DNA of 64,000 nt from Actinomadura citrea (GTDB taxonomy: Bacteria; Actinomycetota; Actinomycetes; Streptosporangiales; Streptosporangiaceae), in assembly GCF_013409045.1 (NCBI RefSeq), contig NZ_JACCBT010000001.1:1-64000 (forward strand). Direction: 5' to 3'. Every line of letters starts with the position of its first letter. Position 1 is the first letter of the stretch. The notes beneath the pieces were generated by a model, which saw only the letters and a program-made list of their open reading frames with translations, made no database searches and was not told where the DNA came from. The position numbers were made by a program, and so were the translations under genes. Shown here piece by piece: positions 8,355 through 17,399 of this stretch.

Positions 8355-9218
8355 CTAACGGTCCAGGAGCGTCCTGAGGGACTTCGCCACCTCCGAAGGC
8401 GCCTCCTCGGCCATGAAGTGGCCGCACGTGACGGTCTGGTGCCGGAGGTCGGCCGCCCAGGCGTCCCACAGCGCGACGGCGTCGTAGCCCAGAGCGGCGC
8501 CCCAGTCCTGCTGCAGGACGGTGACGGGCATCCGCAGGCGGTTGCCCGCGTCGCGGTCGGCCTTGTCGTGCTCGACGTCGACGCCGGCGGACGCGCGGTA
8601 GTCCGCGACGATCGAGGGGACGGCGGCGCGGCAGGCGTCCAGGTAGGCGGCGCGGACGTCGGGCGGGATCGCGGACGGGTCGTTCGTCCACACGTCGAGG
8701 AAGTGGCCGAAGAAGGCGTCGGAGGCCCCGGCGATCAGTTGCTCGGGGAGGCCGGGCGGCTGCGCCATCAGGTACAGGTGGAAGCCGACGGCGGCCGACG
8801 CGCCGTGCAGGACGTCCCACATGTCCAGGGTCGGCAGGACGTCCAGGCAGGCCAGGTGGGTGATCGTGCCGGGGTGGTCGAGGCCGGCGCGGAACGCGAC
8901 GAGCGCGCCGCGGTCGTGGCCGGCGAGGGCGAAGCGGTCGTGCCCGAGGGCGCGGGCGAGGGCGACGGTGTCGGCGGCCATGGTCCGCTTGGAGTAGCCG
9001 TCGGACGGTTTGTCGCTCTCGCCGTACCCGCGCAGGTCGGGGACGATGACCGTGTGGTCGGCGGCGAGGTCGCGGGCGACGTGCCGCCACATCAGGTGGG
9101 TCTGCGGGAAGCCGTGCAGCAGGACGATCGGGGAGCCCGATCCGCCGACCGCCGCGTTGAGGGACACGCCCTCGGCGACGGGGACGCGCTGGTAGTCGAA
9201 ATCGCTGATCGTTGGCAT
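8355..9218 (-). CDS. Alpha/beta hydrolase, haloacetate dehalogenase-like
   Basis: 287 residues from ATG 9218; the frame allows 10 more codons. Motifs are those of the fluoroacetate/haloacetate dehalogenase branch: HGFPQTHLMW, DLRGYGESDKP, nucleophile Asp in GHDRGA, a Trp/Asp-rich acid region (QQDWGAALGYD) and His in CGHFMAEE. An Asp nucleophile means an alkyl-enzyme mechanism (dehalogenase or epoxide hydrolase). It is divergent from the BTAD regulator gene with about 57 bp between the starts, so that regulator may act on it. Confidence 0.85.
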   Translation of the reverse strand: MPTISDFDYQRVPVAEGVSLNAAVGGSGSPIVLLHGFPQTHLMWRHVARDLAADHTVIVPDLRGYGESDKPSDGYSKRTMAADTVALARALGHDRFALAGHDRGALVAFRAGLDHPGTITHLACLDVLPTLDMWDVLHGASAAVGFHLYLMAQPPGLPEQLIAGASDAFFGHFLDVWTNDPSAIPPDVRAAYLDACRAAVPSIVADYRASAGVDVEHDKADRDAGNRLRMPVTVLQQDWGAALGYDAVALWDAWAADLRHQTVTCGHFMAEEAPSEVAKSLRTLLDR

Positions 9219-9275
9219 GCGTCCAGGCTGCCGGGCGCGGATGAGCATCCGATGAGCGCGCTATACCGTGGTGGC

Positions 9276-11228
9276 GTGGAGGTCCTGTTCGGGGTGCTGG
9301 GGCCGGTGACCGCCTGGGACGGGTCCGGGAACGCGATCGCCCTGAAGGGGCCGCGGCACCGCGCCGTCCTGGCCCGCCTGATCGTCGCGCGCGGGCGCGT
9401 GGTGCCGGTCTCCCGGATCGTGGACGATCTGTGGCTCGATCCGCCGTCGGACGCGGTCGGCGCCGTCCGCACCTTCGTGGCCGCCCTGCGGCGCGTCCTC
9501 GAACCGGGTCGTCCGCCGAGGACTCCGCCCCGGCTGCTGGTCACCGAGGGTCCGGGATACGCGCTGCGCGCCGGGCCGGAGGCCGTGGACGCCTGGCGTT
9601 TCGAGCGGGTCGTGGCCTCGGAGCGTCCGGCCGCAGAGCTGGCCGGCGCACTGGACGAGGCGCTGAGCTGGTGGCGCGGCCCCGCCTACGCCGAGTTCGC
9701 CGACGAGCCGTGGGCCCGGGCGGAGCACTCCCGGCTGGCCGAACTGCGGCTGCGCGCCGTCGAACGGAAGGCCGGGGCGCGACTGTCGCTGGGCCTGGCC
9801 GCCGAGGCGATACCGGACCTGGACGCGCATGTCGCCGACCATCCCTGGCGCGAGGACGCCTGGCGCCTGCTGGCGCTCGCCCTGTACCGAACCGGCCGCC
9901 AGGGTGACGCGCTGGCCGTCCTCCAAAGGGCGCGCGGCCTTCTGGTCGAGGAGCTGGGGTTGGACCCTGGTCCGGCCTTGCGCCGCCTAGAGGAGGACAT
10001 CCTCCGCCAGGCCGACCACCTGGAACCTTCACAGGATGCGGCGTCGCGCGTGTGGGCGCAGGCGGCCCAGGCGTACGACCGAACGGTGGCGTCCGGCGCG
10101 CGCGCTCGGCTGGAGTCGACGGTCGGCCTCCTGCGGAGCCTCGCGGTGACCGGCGCCGAGGGCCTGGAGGCGGCCCGCGAGCAGCGCCTGGCGGCGATCA
10201 CGGCGGCCGAGGAGCTGGGCGACGCGGAGCTGACCGCCAGGGTGATCGGCGCGTTCGACGTCCCGGCGATCTGGACCCGGTCGGACGATCCGCGCCAGGC
10301 GGCCGGAGTGGTGGCGGCGGCGGAGCGCGCCCTCGCCGCGCTGCCGCCGGACGGGCACGAGGCCGCGCGGGCCCGTCTGCTGGCCACGATCGCCTTGGAG
10401 TCGCGCGGCGCCCGCGATGACCGGGGGCGCGAGGCGGCGCGGGCGGCGGTGGGGACGGCCCGCGAGCTGGACGACCCGGCGCTCCTGGCGTTCGCGCTGA
10501 ACGGCGCGTTCATGCAGGCGTTCGACCGGGCGGGACTGGCGCCGCTGCGGGACGAGATCGGCGCCGAACTGGTGGACCTGTCGGCGCGGGGCGACCTGTC
10601 GAGCTACGAGGTGCTCGGGCACCTCATCCGGCTCCAGGCCCACAGCGCGCTGGGCGACTTCGGCGGGGCCGACCGGCACGCGGCCGCCGCCGACCGCCTG
10701 GCCGAGCGGCACGAACGCCCTCTGGTCGGCGTGTTCACGACCTGGTACCGGGCTCTGCGGCTCGCCGCGTCCGGCGAGCCCTCGTTCGAGGAGGCGGAGG
10801 AGGCCTACCGCGGTGCCGCCGCGCACATGAAGGGGTGCGGTATGCCCGGCTTGGAGGTCGGCTTGCTGCCGCTTGCCCTCCTCTGCCTGCGCGTCCTGCA
10901 CCGGCTGCCCGCACAGACCGAGCCCGCCGATTGGGGGCCGTACCTGCCCTGGGCCCGTCCCTTGGTGCTGCTGGCGCGCGGGCGTCCCGAAGAGGCCGCC
11001 GCAGCGTTGCGGGACGTCCCCGACCCGCCCCGCGACCTGCTGTTCGAAGCTCTGTGGGGCCTCACCGCCCAGGCCGCCGTGGCCGTGGGCGACCGGACGG
11101 CGATGCGACGCGCGCGCGACGAGCTCCTTCCGGCCGCGGGCGAGTCGGCCGGCGCGCAGAGCGGGCTGCTCACCCTGGGCCCGGTCTCCCGCCATCTGGA
11201 CGACCTCGCCACCGCGCTCGGCGAATGA
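9276..11228 (+). CDS. BTAD-containing (SARP-like) transcriptional regulator
   Basis: About 650 residues. Residues 1-95 are an OmpR-type winged HTH (EVLFGVLGPVTAWDG, RHRAVLARLIVARGR), followed by a bacterial transcriptional activation domain (about 95-250) ending in ELGLDPGPALRRLEE; the rest is alpha-helical, TPR-like. There is no P-loop, so it is not an AfsR-type ATPase. GTG 9276 is preferred because the TATACC hexamer at 9262-9267 lies 8 bp before it, the leaderless pattern; ATG 9252 is the alternative. It is divergent from the dehalogenase gene. Confidence 0.85.
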   Translation: MEVLFGVLGPVTAWDGSGNAIALKGPRHRAVLARLIVARGRVVPVSRIVDDLWLDPPSDAVGAVRTFVAALRRVLEPGRPPRTPPRLLVTEGPGYALRAGPEAVDAWRFERVVASERPAAELAGALDEALSWWRGPAYAEFADEPWARAEHSRLAELRLRAVERKAGARLSLGLAAEAIPDLDAHVADHPWREDAWRLLALALYRTGRQGDALAVLQRARGLLVEELGLDPGPALRRLEEDILRQADHLEPSQDAASRVWAQAAQAYDRTVASGARARLESTVGLLRSLAVTGAEGLEAAREQRLAAITAAEELGDAELTARVIGAFDVPAIWTRSDDPRQAAGVVAAAERALAALPPDGHEAARARLLATIALESRGARDDRGREAARAAVGTARELDDPALLAFALNGAFMQAFDRAGLAPLRDEIGAELVDLSARGDLSSYEVLGHLIRLQAHSALGDFGGADRHAAAADRLAERHERPLVGVFTTWYRALRLAASGEPSFEEAEEAYRGAAAHMKGCGMPGLEVGLLPLALLCLRVLHRLPAQTEPADWGPYLPWARPLVLLARGRPEEAAAALRDVPDPPRDLLFEALWGLTAQAAVAVGDRTAMRRARDELLPAAGESAGAQSGLLTLGPVSRHLDDLATALGE

Positions 11229-11350
11229 CCCGCTCAGCCGCCCAGGGACGACGGCGGTGGCCATGAGCACGGAGCGCTCGGCGTAGGGGTTGTCGGTCTC
11301 CCGCGCCGTGAGCCGGACGCCGATGATGGCGTGCGTGGGAGGGCTCCGGG

Positions 11351-11531
11351 CTAGGGCCTGTCTCGAAGTGGCCTCGGGCACGCGCGCGAACGCGTGACCT
11401 GCCCGGTGCGGCGAAGCCGGAGGCGAGCGAAACCGGGCTGATCGCGAAGCGATGCCGCGTTCGCCCAGGTCCGGTCACGTAGCGAGCCGCCAGGCGAGCG
11501 AAGTGGGCCGGGACTGTGAAACACAGCCTAG
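11351..11531. repeat. MITE-like element, 181 bp
   Basis: The ends are CTAGGGCCTGTCTCGAAGTGG on the left (11351) and, read from the right end inwards, CTAGGCTGTGTTTCACAGTCC, giving imperfect terminal inverted repeats and a CTAG at each border that could be a target duplication. The inside has no reading frame but repeats short GCGAAGC/GGCGAGCGAA blocks that can fold. These are features of a non-autonomous element moved by an IS5-type or similar transposase; no transposase is in the window. The remaining bases 11229-11350 hold nothing I recognise. Confidence 0.55.
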
Positions 11532-11980
11532 TTCTCGGAGATGAGGGTGGGGAGGCGCCGCGTGCCGTCGCGCCGCCCGGCTCGGTGGTGGCCCTCGACG
11601 GCGGCCTGGACGATCCGGCCCTCGGCGCTGAAGGCCTGCTCCATCACCGTGATGTACTCGGCCGTCGGCGGGTAGAGGCGCGCGGCGGCGCCGGCCGTCC
11701 GGCGGATGAGGACGCGGGCGCCGGTGCGCAGCGCGGACTCGAAGTGGCGGACGTCGTGCCCCGCGCGGGCCTCGCAGGCGCCGAGGGCGCGGAACGCGTC
11801 GAGCACGGTGCTGGTCTCGCGGGCGCCGGTGTAGGCGGCGAGGGCGTCCCGGACGAGGGCGAGGATCTCGCGTGCCCTCAGGTGCGTGTAGGCGGGGACG
11901 CGCTCGGCGATCTCACCGGCGACCTCTGCGGTGATCTCGTCGAGGCGGTCGGTGAGGAACTGGTCCAGAGTGGGCTGCAT
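11528..11980 (-). pseudogene. N-terminal domain of a PucR/CdaR-type regulator, truncated at the repeat
   Basis: 150 residues from ATG 11980 (GAGAGGGGACG upstream). The helical part with FRALGACEARAGHDV and ALRTGARVLIRR matches the sensory N-terminal region of actinomycete PucR-like regulators, which are about 390 residues long and end in an HTH. Here the frame ends at a TAG formed by the CTAG border of the 181-bp repeat, and the last 15 residues (RRDGTRRLPTLISEN) are not family-like. I infer that insertion of the repeat, or a deletion next to it, removed the DNA-binding half. It could still be made as a short protein. Confidence 0.55.
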
Positions 11981-12116
11981 GGCGCGTCCCCTCTCGTTGC
12001 TCGTCCCCGGGCGGGACCGGGAGCGTTGGCCGAGAGCACACCGATCCAGGCGGATGCGGTGGGGCTATGTTACCGGCGCGTAGGTCGGATGCGCTGCCCC
12101 CTTTTCCGAAATGTCG

Positions 12117-13235
12117 TTAAGCGGGGTTGGCGGCCCGGCCCTCCGTGATCAGAAGGACGATCGTCTCCTCGTGCCCGGACGCGAGAAGCGGACGGCGGTC
12201 CGGCGCCAGCGCCGCGCGGGCACCGGCGAGGGAGGCGGCGCCGCACGGTCCGGCCGGAACGCCGAGGTCGGCCAGGTCACGCATCGCGCGGGCCGTGGAT
12301 GCATCGGTGACCGCCACGGCGGCGTCCAGGCCGGCACGTAGGACGGGCCAAGCGAGAGTCGACGGAGTTGCGCAGTTCATGCCCGCCATGGTGGTCGACC
12401 CCGTCTCGACGGTCAGCGGCCTGTCCTGGTGGAGGCTCGCCAGCACGCAGGGCGCCGCATCGGGTTCGACGGAGAGCAACGTGGGGGCGGATCGTCCCGA
12501 GCGGTAGTGAGTCACAGCCGCCTGGGCCAGCGACCCCACCCCGACTGGAATCGCCACAAGGCCCGCTGGGGCGGCCCCTGCCTCAGCGAGTTGTTCGTCT
12601 ATCTCGGTGAAGAGGGTGGAGTAACCCTCGACTATCCATTGCGGCACGCGTTCATAGCCGGGCCACGCCGTGTCCTGGACGAGCAGCGCCGACGGGTCGG
12701 ACGCCGCGGCATCGGCCGCGGCCCGCACCGCCTCGTCGTAGGGCGCCGGTATCTCGGTCACGGCCGCGCCCTCGGCCTTGATCGCGGCCACGGCCTCGGG
12801 GTGGACCCCGTGCGGGACGTGGACGTCCGCCGGCAGCCCCAGAAGCCGGGCCATCGCCGCGACCGCGCGCCCGTGGTTGCCGTCCGTCGCCGTCACGAGC
12901 CGGACGTCCGGCCGCACGGACCGCAGAACCGCGAGAGACGTGGCGCCGGGCGCGAGGCCCAGACGGTCGCAGAGCGCCCGGTGGACGCCCCACGAGGCAC
13001 CGAGGATCTTGAAGGCGGGCAGCCCGAGGCGCGCCGACTCGTCCTTGACGAACAGCCGCCGGGCGCCCAGTTCGGCCGCCGGCGAGGGCAGCTCCACCAG
13101 CGGCGTCGGGGCGTGGCCGGGGAGCGTCCGATGGAAGGCGGCGACGTCGCGCGGCGCGGGCGGGCACGTCCAGTCCCGCGCGGCCGGACGGGCGAACCAG
13201 GACGACCGATCAAGCGAGGCGGGAGCCGTGACCAT
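12117..13235 (-). CDS. PLP-dependent ammonia-lyase, diaminopropionate ammonia-lyase-like
   Basis: 372 residues; ATG 13235. It is a fold-type II PLP enzyme with the Schiff-base Lys in PAFKILGASWG (K76), a substrate loop TDGNHGRAVA, and a glycine-rich phosphate cup PVGVGSLAQA. The PTPLVELPS start and the GMNCATPS segment are typical of the diaminopropionate ammonia-lyase/threonine dehydratase group, which release ammonia and a 2-oxo acid from amino acids. A LysR gene starts 89 bp away on the other strand and probably controls it. The exact substrate is inferred. Confidence 0.85.
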   Translation of the reverse strand: MVTAPASLDRSSWFARPAARDWTCPPAPRDVAAFHRTLPGHAPTPLVELPSPAAELGARRLFVKDESARLGLPAFKILGASWGVHRALCDRLGLAPGATSLAVLRSVRPDVRLVTATDGNHGRAVAAMARLLGLPADVHVPHGVHPEAVAAIKAEGAAVTEIPAPYDEAVRAAADAAASDPSALLVQDTAWPGYERVPQWIVEGYSTLFTEIDEQLAEAGAAPAGLVAIPVGVGSLAQAAVTHYRSGRSAPTLLSVEPDAAPCVLASLHQDRPLTVETGSTTMAGMNCATPSTLAWPVLRAGLDAAVAVTDASTARAMRDLADLGVPAGPCGAASLAGARAALAPDRRPLLASGHEETIVLLITEGRAANPA

Positions 13236-13323
13236 GGCGAACACCGTGCCGCATCGGAATCTGATCGGTCCAGCGAATGTTTCCGAGCGATAATCATCAC
13301 TCAAGCCGATGAATGGAGCGGTC

Positions 13324-14259
13324 ATGCTGGACCTGCACCGGCTCCGGCTCCTGCGCGAGCTGAAGCACCGGGGGACGCTCGCCGCCGTCGCCGAGGCCCT
13401 CTCCTACAGCCCGTCCTCGATCTCGCAGCAGCTGTCCGTCCTGGAGAAGGAGGCGGGGGTGCCGCTGCTGGAGCCGGTGGGGCGCCGCGTCCGGCTGACC
13501 GCGCAGGCCGAGATCCTCGTCGCGCACACCGAGGCGGTGCTGGAGCGCCTTGAGCTGGCGGAGGCCGACCTCGCCGCGTCCCTGCACGGCATCACGGGGG
13601 TGCTGCGGGTCGCCGCGTTCCAGACGGCCGCGCTCGCGCTCGTCCCGGACGCGCTCAGCGCGCTCCGCGGCGCCCATCCGCGGCTCCGGATCGAGGTCAC
13701 GCAACGGGAGCCGGAGAGCGCCCTGCCCGCCCTGCTCGCGCGCGACTTCGACCTCGTGATCACCGAGGAGTACCCGGGCGACCCGAGCCCGCGCCCGGCG
13801 GGCGTCGACCACGCGGAGCTCGGGACGGACGAGATCCGCCTCGCGCTCCCGTCGCGGTCGCCGGACGCGGCCCTGCACGACCTGGCGGGGAGCCCGTGGG
13901 CGATGGAGCCGGAGGGCACGGCGTCCCGGCGGTGGGCGACGCGGCTGTGCCGGGAGGCCGGGTTCGAGCCGGACGTGCGGTTCGAGTCGACCGACCTGCT
14001 GCTGCATCTGCGGCTGGTCGAGCGCGGGCATGCCGCCGCGCTGCTGCCGGGCCTGGTGTGGCAGGACGGTCCGCCTGCCGTGCCGGTCGTCCGGCTGCCG
14101 GAGGGGCACCGCACGCGGCACCTGTTCACGGCGTCCCGCCGAGGAGGCGGCTCCCACCCGGCCGTACGCGCCTTCCGCGAAGCCCTCGCGGACGCCTTCT
14201 CCGCCCGTCCCCAGGGTCCGGATCAGGGATGGCCAGGGGGAAGACTCCACCGTGAATAG
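13324..14259 (+). CDS. LysR-family regulator, divergent from the ammonia-lyase
   Basis: 311 residues from ATG 13324 (GGAGCGG before it). Winged HTH at 1-60 with SPSSISQQLSVLEKEAG, then a LysR effector domain. Divergent placement with an 88-bp shared promoter region to the PLP ammonia-lyase gene is the classic LysR arrangement, so an amino acid or its deamination product is a likely effector. Confidence 0.9.
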   Translation: MLDLHRLRLLRELKHRGTLAAVAEALSYSPSSISQQLSVLEKEAGVPLLEPVGRRVRLTAQAEILVAHTEAVLERLELAEADLAASLHGITGVLRVAAFQTAALALVPDALSALRGAHPRLRIEVTQREPESALPALLARDFDLVITEEYPGDPSPRPAGVDHAELGTDEIRLALPSRSPDAALHDLAGSPWAMEPEGTASRRWATRLCREAGFEPDVRFESTDLLLHLRLVERGHAAALLPGLVWQDGPPAVPVVRLPEGHRTRHLFTASRRGGGSHPAVRAFREALADAFSARPQGPDQGWPGGRLHRE

Positions 14260-14354
14260 GGGTTTTCCCCTATGGCGATGAATTCAGCAGGAAGGCAGAG
14301 TCGTAGTCAGCAGAAGGGTGACGAGGAAGTCTCCCGCAGGAAGAAGGCAGTCCG

Positions 14355-14627
14355 ATGTCGACCACGCCGAGCTTCACCACGATGAACGCTTCCGACCTCG
14401 CCGAGATCCTGTTCACCTCCCCGCTGCAGGAGTCCGACCGTCCCTCCGCCGAGCAGGTCCGCACCGCGATCAACGCCCGGCTCGGGGCCTGCGGGGGAGA
14501 CAGCGCCGCGTGGGTCGCCGCCGTCGCCCAGGAGGCCGGCGACCACCCGGAGACCTACCTGGCCCGGATGCGCTGGGCGCTCAGCACCGTGCACGCGATC
14601 TACCCCGACCTGACCACCGCCGCCTGA
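14355..14627 (+). CDS. Conserved small hypothetical protein
   Basis: 90 residues, ATG after AAGAAGGCAG. It is helical and acidic, with ASDLAEILFTSPLQESDRPS and DHPETYLARMRWALS blocks that read like a real conserved actinomycete protein rather than a chance frame. No signal peptide or membrane segment. A second tiny gene follows after 13 bp. Function unknown. Confidence 0.75.
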   Translation: MSTTPSFTTMNASDLAEILFTSPLQESDRPSAEQVRTAINARLGACGGDSAAWVAAVAQEAGDHPETYLARMRWALSTVHAIYPDLTTAA

Positions 14628-14640
14628 CCCGGGAGGGATC

Positions 14641-14784
14641 ATGCGCTCACCGTTCGCCGACCGCCGCGAGGACATCCTCCCCCGCTCGCTCGCCGAGTTG
14701 CTCGCCGCCGAGGCGTCCCACGCCGCCGACGAGCCGCCCCGGCGCCGGCAGCGCAGGACCAGGACCGTCCGGCGCGTCACCTGA
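14641..14784 (+). CDS. 47-residue basic-tailed small protein
   Basis: ATG 14641 with GGGAGGG directly upstream; stop TGA at 14782. A helical part (REDILPRSLAELLAAEASHA) is followed by an Arg-rich tail (RRRQRRTRTVRR). It follows the 90-residue gene by 13 bp, so the two are probably co-transcribed. Function unknown; the strong ribosome site is the main support. Confidence 0.6.
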   Translation: MRSPFADRREDILPRSLAELLAAEASHAADEPPRRRQRRTRTVRRVT

Positions 14785-14795
14785 CCCGCGGGTGG

Positions 14796-15026
14796 TCAGT
14801 GGCGCGACTTGGTCTTCTTGGTCGTCTTGTGCTTGGAGGACTTCTTCTTGTGGCCTCCGCCGTCCGACTCCCACTCGTACCCGGGGGTGTTGTTCTTGCA
14901 GAAGCGATCGCTCACCTTCGTGTCGGTCGCGTCATGCTCGCACCACCGGTCCTGACCGCAGGCGGTCAGCCCGAACGCGGCGACCAGACCGACGAGCGCA
15001 AGGGCCGCGGAACGGGATTTCACCAT
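14796..15026 (-). CDS. Small Cys-containing lipoprotein with Lys-rich tail
   Basis: 76 residues; ATG 15026 with an AGAAGG ribosome site (the frame is open 69 codons further but without similarity). Signal peptide with lipobox LTAC at about residue 21, then two further Cys (DRWCEHD, DRFCKNN) and a Lys/Ser/His-rich C-terminus (GGGHKKKSSKHKTTKKTKS). Probably anchored to the outer membrane face, with the basic tail in contact with the cell wall. Function unknown. Confidence 0.75.
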   Translation of the reverse strand: MVKSRSAALALVGLVAAFGLTACGQDRWCEHDATDTKVSDRFCKNNTPGYEWESDGGGHKKKSSKHKTTKKTKSRH

Positions 15027-15153
15027 CTTTTGCCTTCTCTCCGGCAGGGGTGTCGACAACGACGGGGGATCTGACGTGCGCGACCGCGCCGGCGTTCCGT
15101 CGTCGCGCGATACGGGACGTGGCCTGGACCGGCCGCGAACTATGCTGGCCGCC

Positions 15154-15927
15154 GTGAGCGAAGAGCCGACGGAGGAACAGGGCGGCCGTCCCGGCGCCGA
15201 CGCCCGCGAGTACCGCATCGGCGAACTCGCCACGGCCGCCGGGGTCCCGGTGCGGACTCTGCGGTACTACCAGGAGCGCAAGCTGCTGCCGCCGCCCCGC
15301 CGCGAGGGACGCATCGGCCTGTACTCCGAGGACCACCTGGCTCGCCTCCGCATGATCGGGAACCTGCTGGACCGCGGGCACACCCTGGAGGGCATCCGCG
15401 AGCTGCTGGCCGCGTGGGAGCAGGGCCGCGACATCGGCACCGTCCTCGGCGTCGAGAAGGCGGTCACGACCCCGTGGTCGAACGAGGTCCCGGTGACGAT
15501 GACACTGGAGGAGCTGGCCGCGCTGTTCCCCGGCGAGGTCGGCCCGGAGGCCGTCGAGCGGGCCGTCGAGCTCGGCCACATCGAGGTGGACGGCGACCGC
15601 GTCACCCACTGGAGCCGCCGCCAGCTCGACGCGACGGTGACGCTGGTCCGGGTCGGGGTGCCGCTGGACGCCGTGCTCGCGGCCGGCCAGGAGCTCCAGC
15701 GCAGCATGGACGACCTCGCCGCGATGTTCGTCCGGCTGATCACGACGCACGTCGTCGGGCACCTGGACGAGGCCGTCGACGACCGGGACCTCGGGGCCCT
15801 CACCGAGACCATCGCCCGGCTGCGGCCGGGGGCCCAGGTCACGGTCGAGGCCGGCTTCGCGCGGGCCATGGACCGGCAGGTCCGCGCCGCGATCGACGAG
15901 CTGCTCGGCCGCCTGGCCACTCCCTGA
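15154..15927 (+). CDS. MerR-family transcriptional regulator
   Basis: 257 residues. The MerR HTH and first helices are at about 18-85 (YRIGELATAAGVPVRTLRYYQERKLLPPP). The long C-terminal region lacks the Cys motifs of metal sensors, so it probably binds an organic ligand. GTG 15154 is chosen because TATGCT (15141-15146) ends 7 bp before it, the leaderless pattern; an in-frame ATG lies at 15142 and the frame opens at 15076. No obvious target gene next to it. Confidence 0.85.
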   Translation: MSEEPTEEQGGRPGADAREYRIGELATAAGVPVRTLRYYQERKLLPPPRREGRIGLYSEDHLARLRMIGNLLDRGHTLEGIRELLAAWEQGRDIGTVLGVEKAVTTPWSNEVPVTMTLEELAALFPGEVGPEAVERAVELGHIEVDGDRVTHWSRRQLDATVTLVRVGVPLDAVLAAGQELQRSMDDLAAMFVRLITTHVVGHLDEAVDDRDLGALTETIARLRPGAQVTVEAGFARAMDRQVRAAIDELLGRLATP

Positions 15928-15995
15928 GCCGTCCTTTACCGAAGCACGGCCGTCAGACGCCCCGCCCCGGCTTTCATGATCATTAGCGTGGCCGG

Positions 15996-16871
15996 ATGGC
16001 ACGATCCATCGCCGCGCTCGCGCTCGCGCTCGCGGCCGCGCTGCTGCCGGCCGCCGCGCCCGCCCGGGCCGCGGCCCCGGACGGCCCCTGCTCGTCGTCC
16101 CGGCACCCGAAGGCCGCCGACCGGCTCGGCGCGCGGATCAGGCACGCGCTGCGCGGTCGCGCCGGAACCGAGTCCGTCGCGGTCTACGACCGCCGGCGCG
16201 GCATCCGCTGCGCGGTCGCGGCCGGGCGGCACTACGACTCGGCGAGCGTCGTCAAGGTCACGGTCCTCGGCGCGCTGCTGCGCCGGGCGGCCGACGAGGA
16301 CCGCCCGCTGACGGCGACCGAGCGGATCCGGGCCCGCAGGATGATCACCCGCTCGGACAACCGCGCGACGTCCGCCCTGTGGCGTTCGTTGGGACGCGCC
16401 CGCATCGCGAACTTCCTCGACCGGGCCGGGATGACGCAGACCGAACTGGATCCCGGCGGCCACTGGGGGCTGACCCGGATCACCGCGCACGACGAGGTCG
16501 AGCTGCTGGAACAGCTCACCTCGCCGAGCGGGCTCCTGCCCGCCAAGGCCCGCGCGTACGCGTTGGGGCTGATGCACGAGGTCGTCCCGGCGCAGCGGTG
16601 GGGGACCCCCGCGGGACGTCCCGCCGACGTCACCTGGCACGTGAAGAACGGCTGGCTGCCGCGCCCGGGACGGCACTGGCGCGTCCACAGCATCGGCGGT
16701 TTCGACGGGCACGGCGAGGACTACATGATCGTGGTGCTCACGCAGGACACCCCGTCCATGGGCTACGGAATCGCCACCATCGAACGCGTGGCCCGCACCG
16801 TCCACCACAGCCTGGCCAGGACGAAGCGCCCGACGCCGCCCGGCCGATCGCAGGACGCCCGCAACGCCTGA
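15996..16871 (+). CDS. Secreted class A beta-lactamase-like serine hydrolase
   Basis: 291 residues. Signal peptide (MARSIAALALALAAALLPAAAPARA), then SVVK (Ser-x-x-Lys), SDN, and KNG in place of KTG, the three active-site boxes of penicillin-recognising enzymes. I see no clear Glu-x-x-Leu-Asn omega-loop motif of true class A beta-lactamases; HWGLTRITAHDE stands there instead. It therefore may be a peptidoglycan-related hydrolase rather than a resistance enzyme. Single gene, convergent with the MarR gene. Confidence 0.85.
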   Translation: MARSIAALALALAAALLPAAAPARAAAPDGPCSSSRHPKAADRLGARIRHALRGRAGTESVAVYDRRRGIRCAVAAGRHYDSASVVKVTVLGALLRRAADEDRPLTATERIRARRMITRSDNRATSALWRSLGRARIANFLDRAGMTQTELDPGGHWGLTRITAHDEVELLEQLTSPSGLLPAKARAYALGLMHEVVPAQRWGTPAGRPADVTWHVKNGWLPRPGRHWRVHSIGGFDGHGEDYMIVVLTQDTPSMGYGIATIERVARTVHHSLARTKRPTPPGRSQDARNA

Positions 16872-16891
16872 TCGGTGCCGCACAGGAGCCG

Positions 16892-17380
16892 CTACTGCGG
16901 CCCCATGTCCGGACGCTCGGCGGGGCCTTGCTCCAGGGCGGCCTCGTAAGCACGCAGGGCGTTGACGACCGTGGCGCGTTCGGTGGGGGCGAGGTCGCGC
17001 ATGACGCGCTCCCAGGCCGAGGCACTGCCGGAGAGCCATTCGGCGATCGGCGCTGCGAAGGCCGGCGCGATGGCGACGATGCGGCGGCGGCGGTCGGCGG
17101 GATCGGCGGTGCGCTCCAGGACGCCCGGCCGCGACAGGTCGCTCACCATGAGGCTGACGGTCGTCGGGGCGACCTCCAGCCGGCCGGCGAGCTCGTTGAC
17201 GCCGGCCGGGCCGTCGTACTCCAGATGGGCCAGCAGCGCGAGATGGCGCGGCGCCAGGTCAAGCCCCTGGAGGGCCGGGGGAATGGGCAGGCGCTTGGCG
17301 CGGCCGACGAGCCGCGGCATGAGCAGCAGCAGGGTGCGGACGGCCTCGTCGACGGCCGGACCGCCCGATTCGGTGGACAT
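16892..17380 (-). CDS. MarR-family transcriptional regulator
   Basis: 162 residues from ATG 17380, with GGAGGG upstream. Winged HTH in the middle (GVNELAGRLEVAPTTVSLMVSDL, then DPADRRRRIVAI in the wing). It is divergent from the tautomerase gene, and two palindromes lie between the two starts, so it probably represses itself and the tautomerase in response to a small, likely aromatic, ligand (inference). Confidence 0.9.
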   Translation of the reverse strand: MSTESGGPAVDEAVRTLLLLMPRLVGRAKRLPIPPALQGLDLAPRHLALLAHLEYDGPAGVNELAGRLEVAPTTVSLMVSDLSRPGVLERTADPADRRRRIVAIAPAFAAPIAEWLSGSASAWERVMRDLAPTERATVVNALRAYEAALEQGPAERPDMGPQ

Positions 17381-17399
17381 CGGCACCCTCCACAAGTAT

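Noticed and set aside
8286..9275. N-terminal extension of the BTAD regulator frame
   Set aside because: It is antisense to the dehalogenase gene, and regulators of this family start at the FGVLGP strand.
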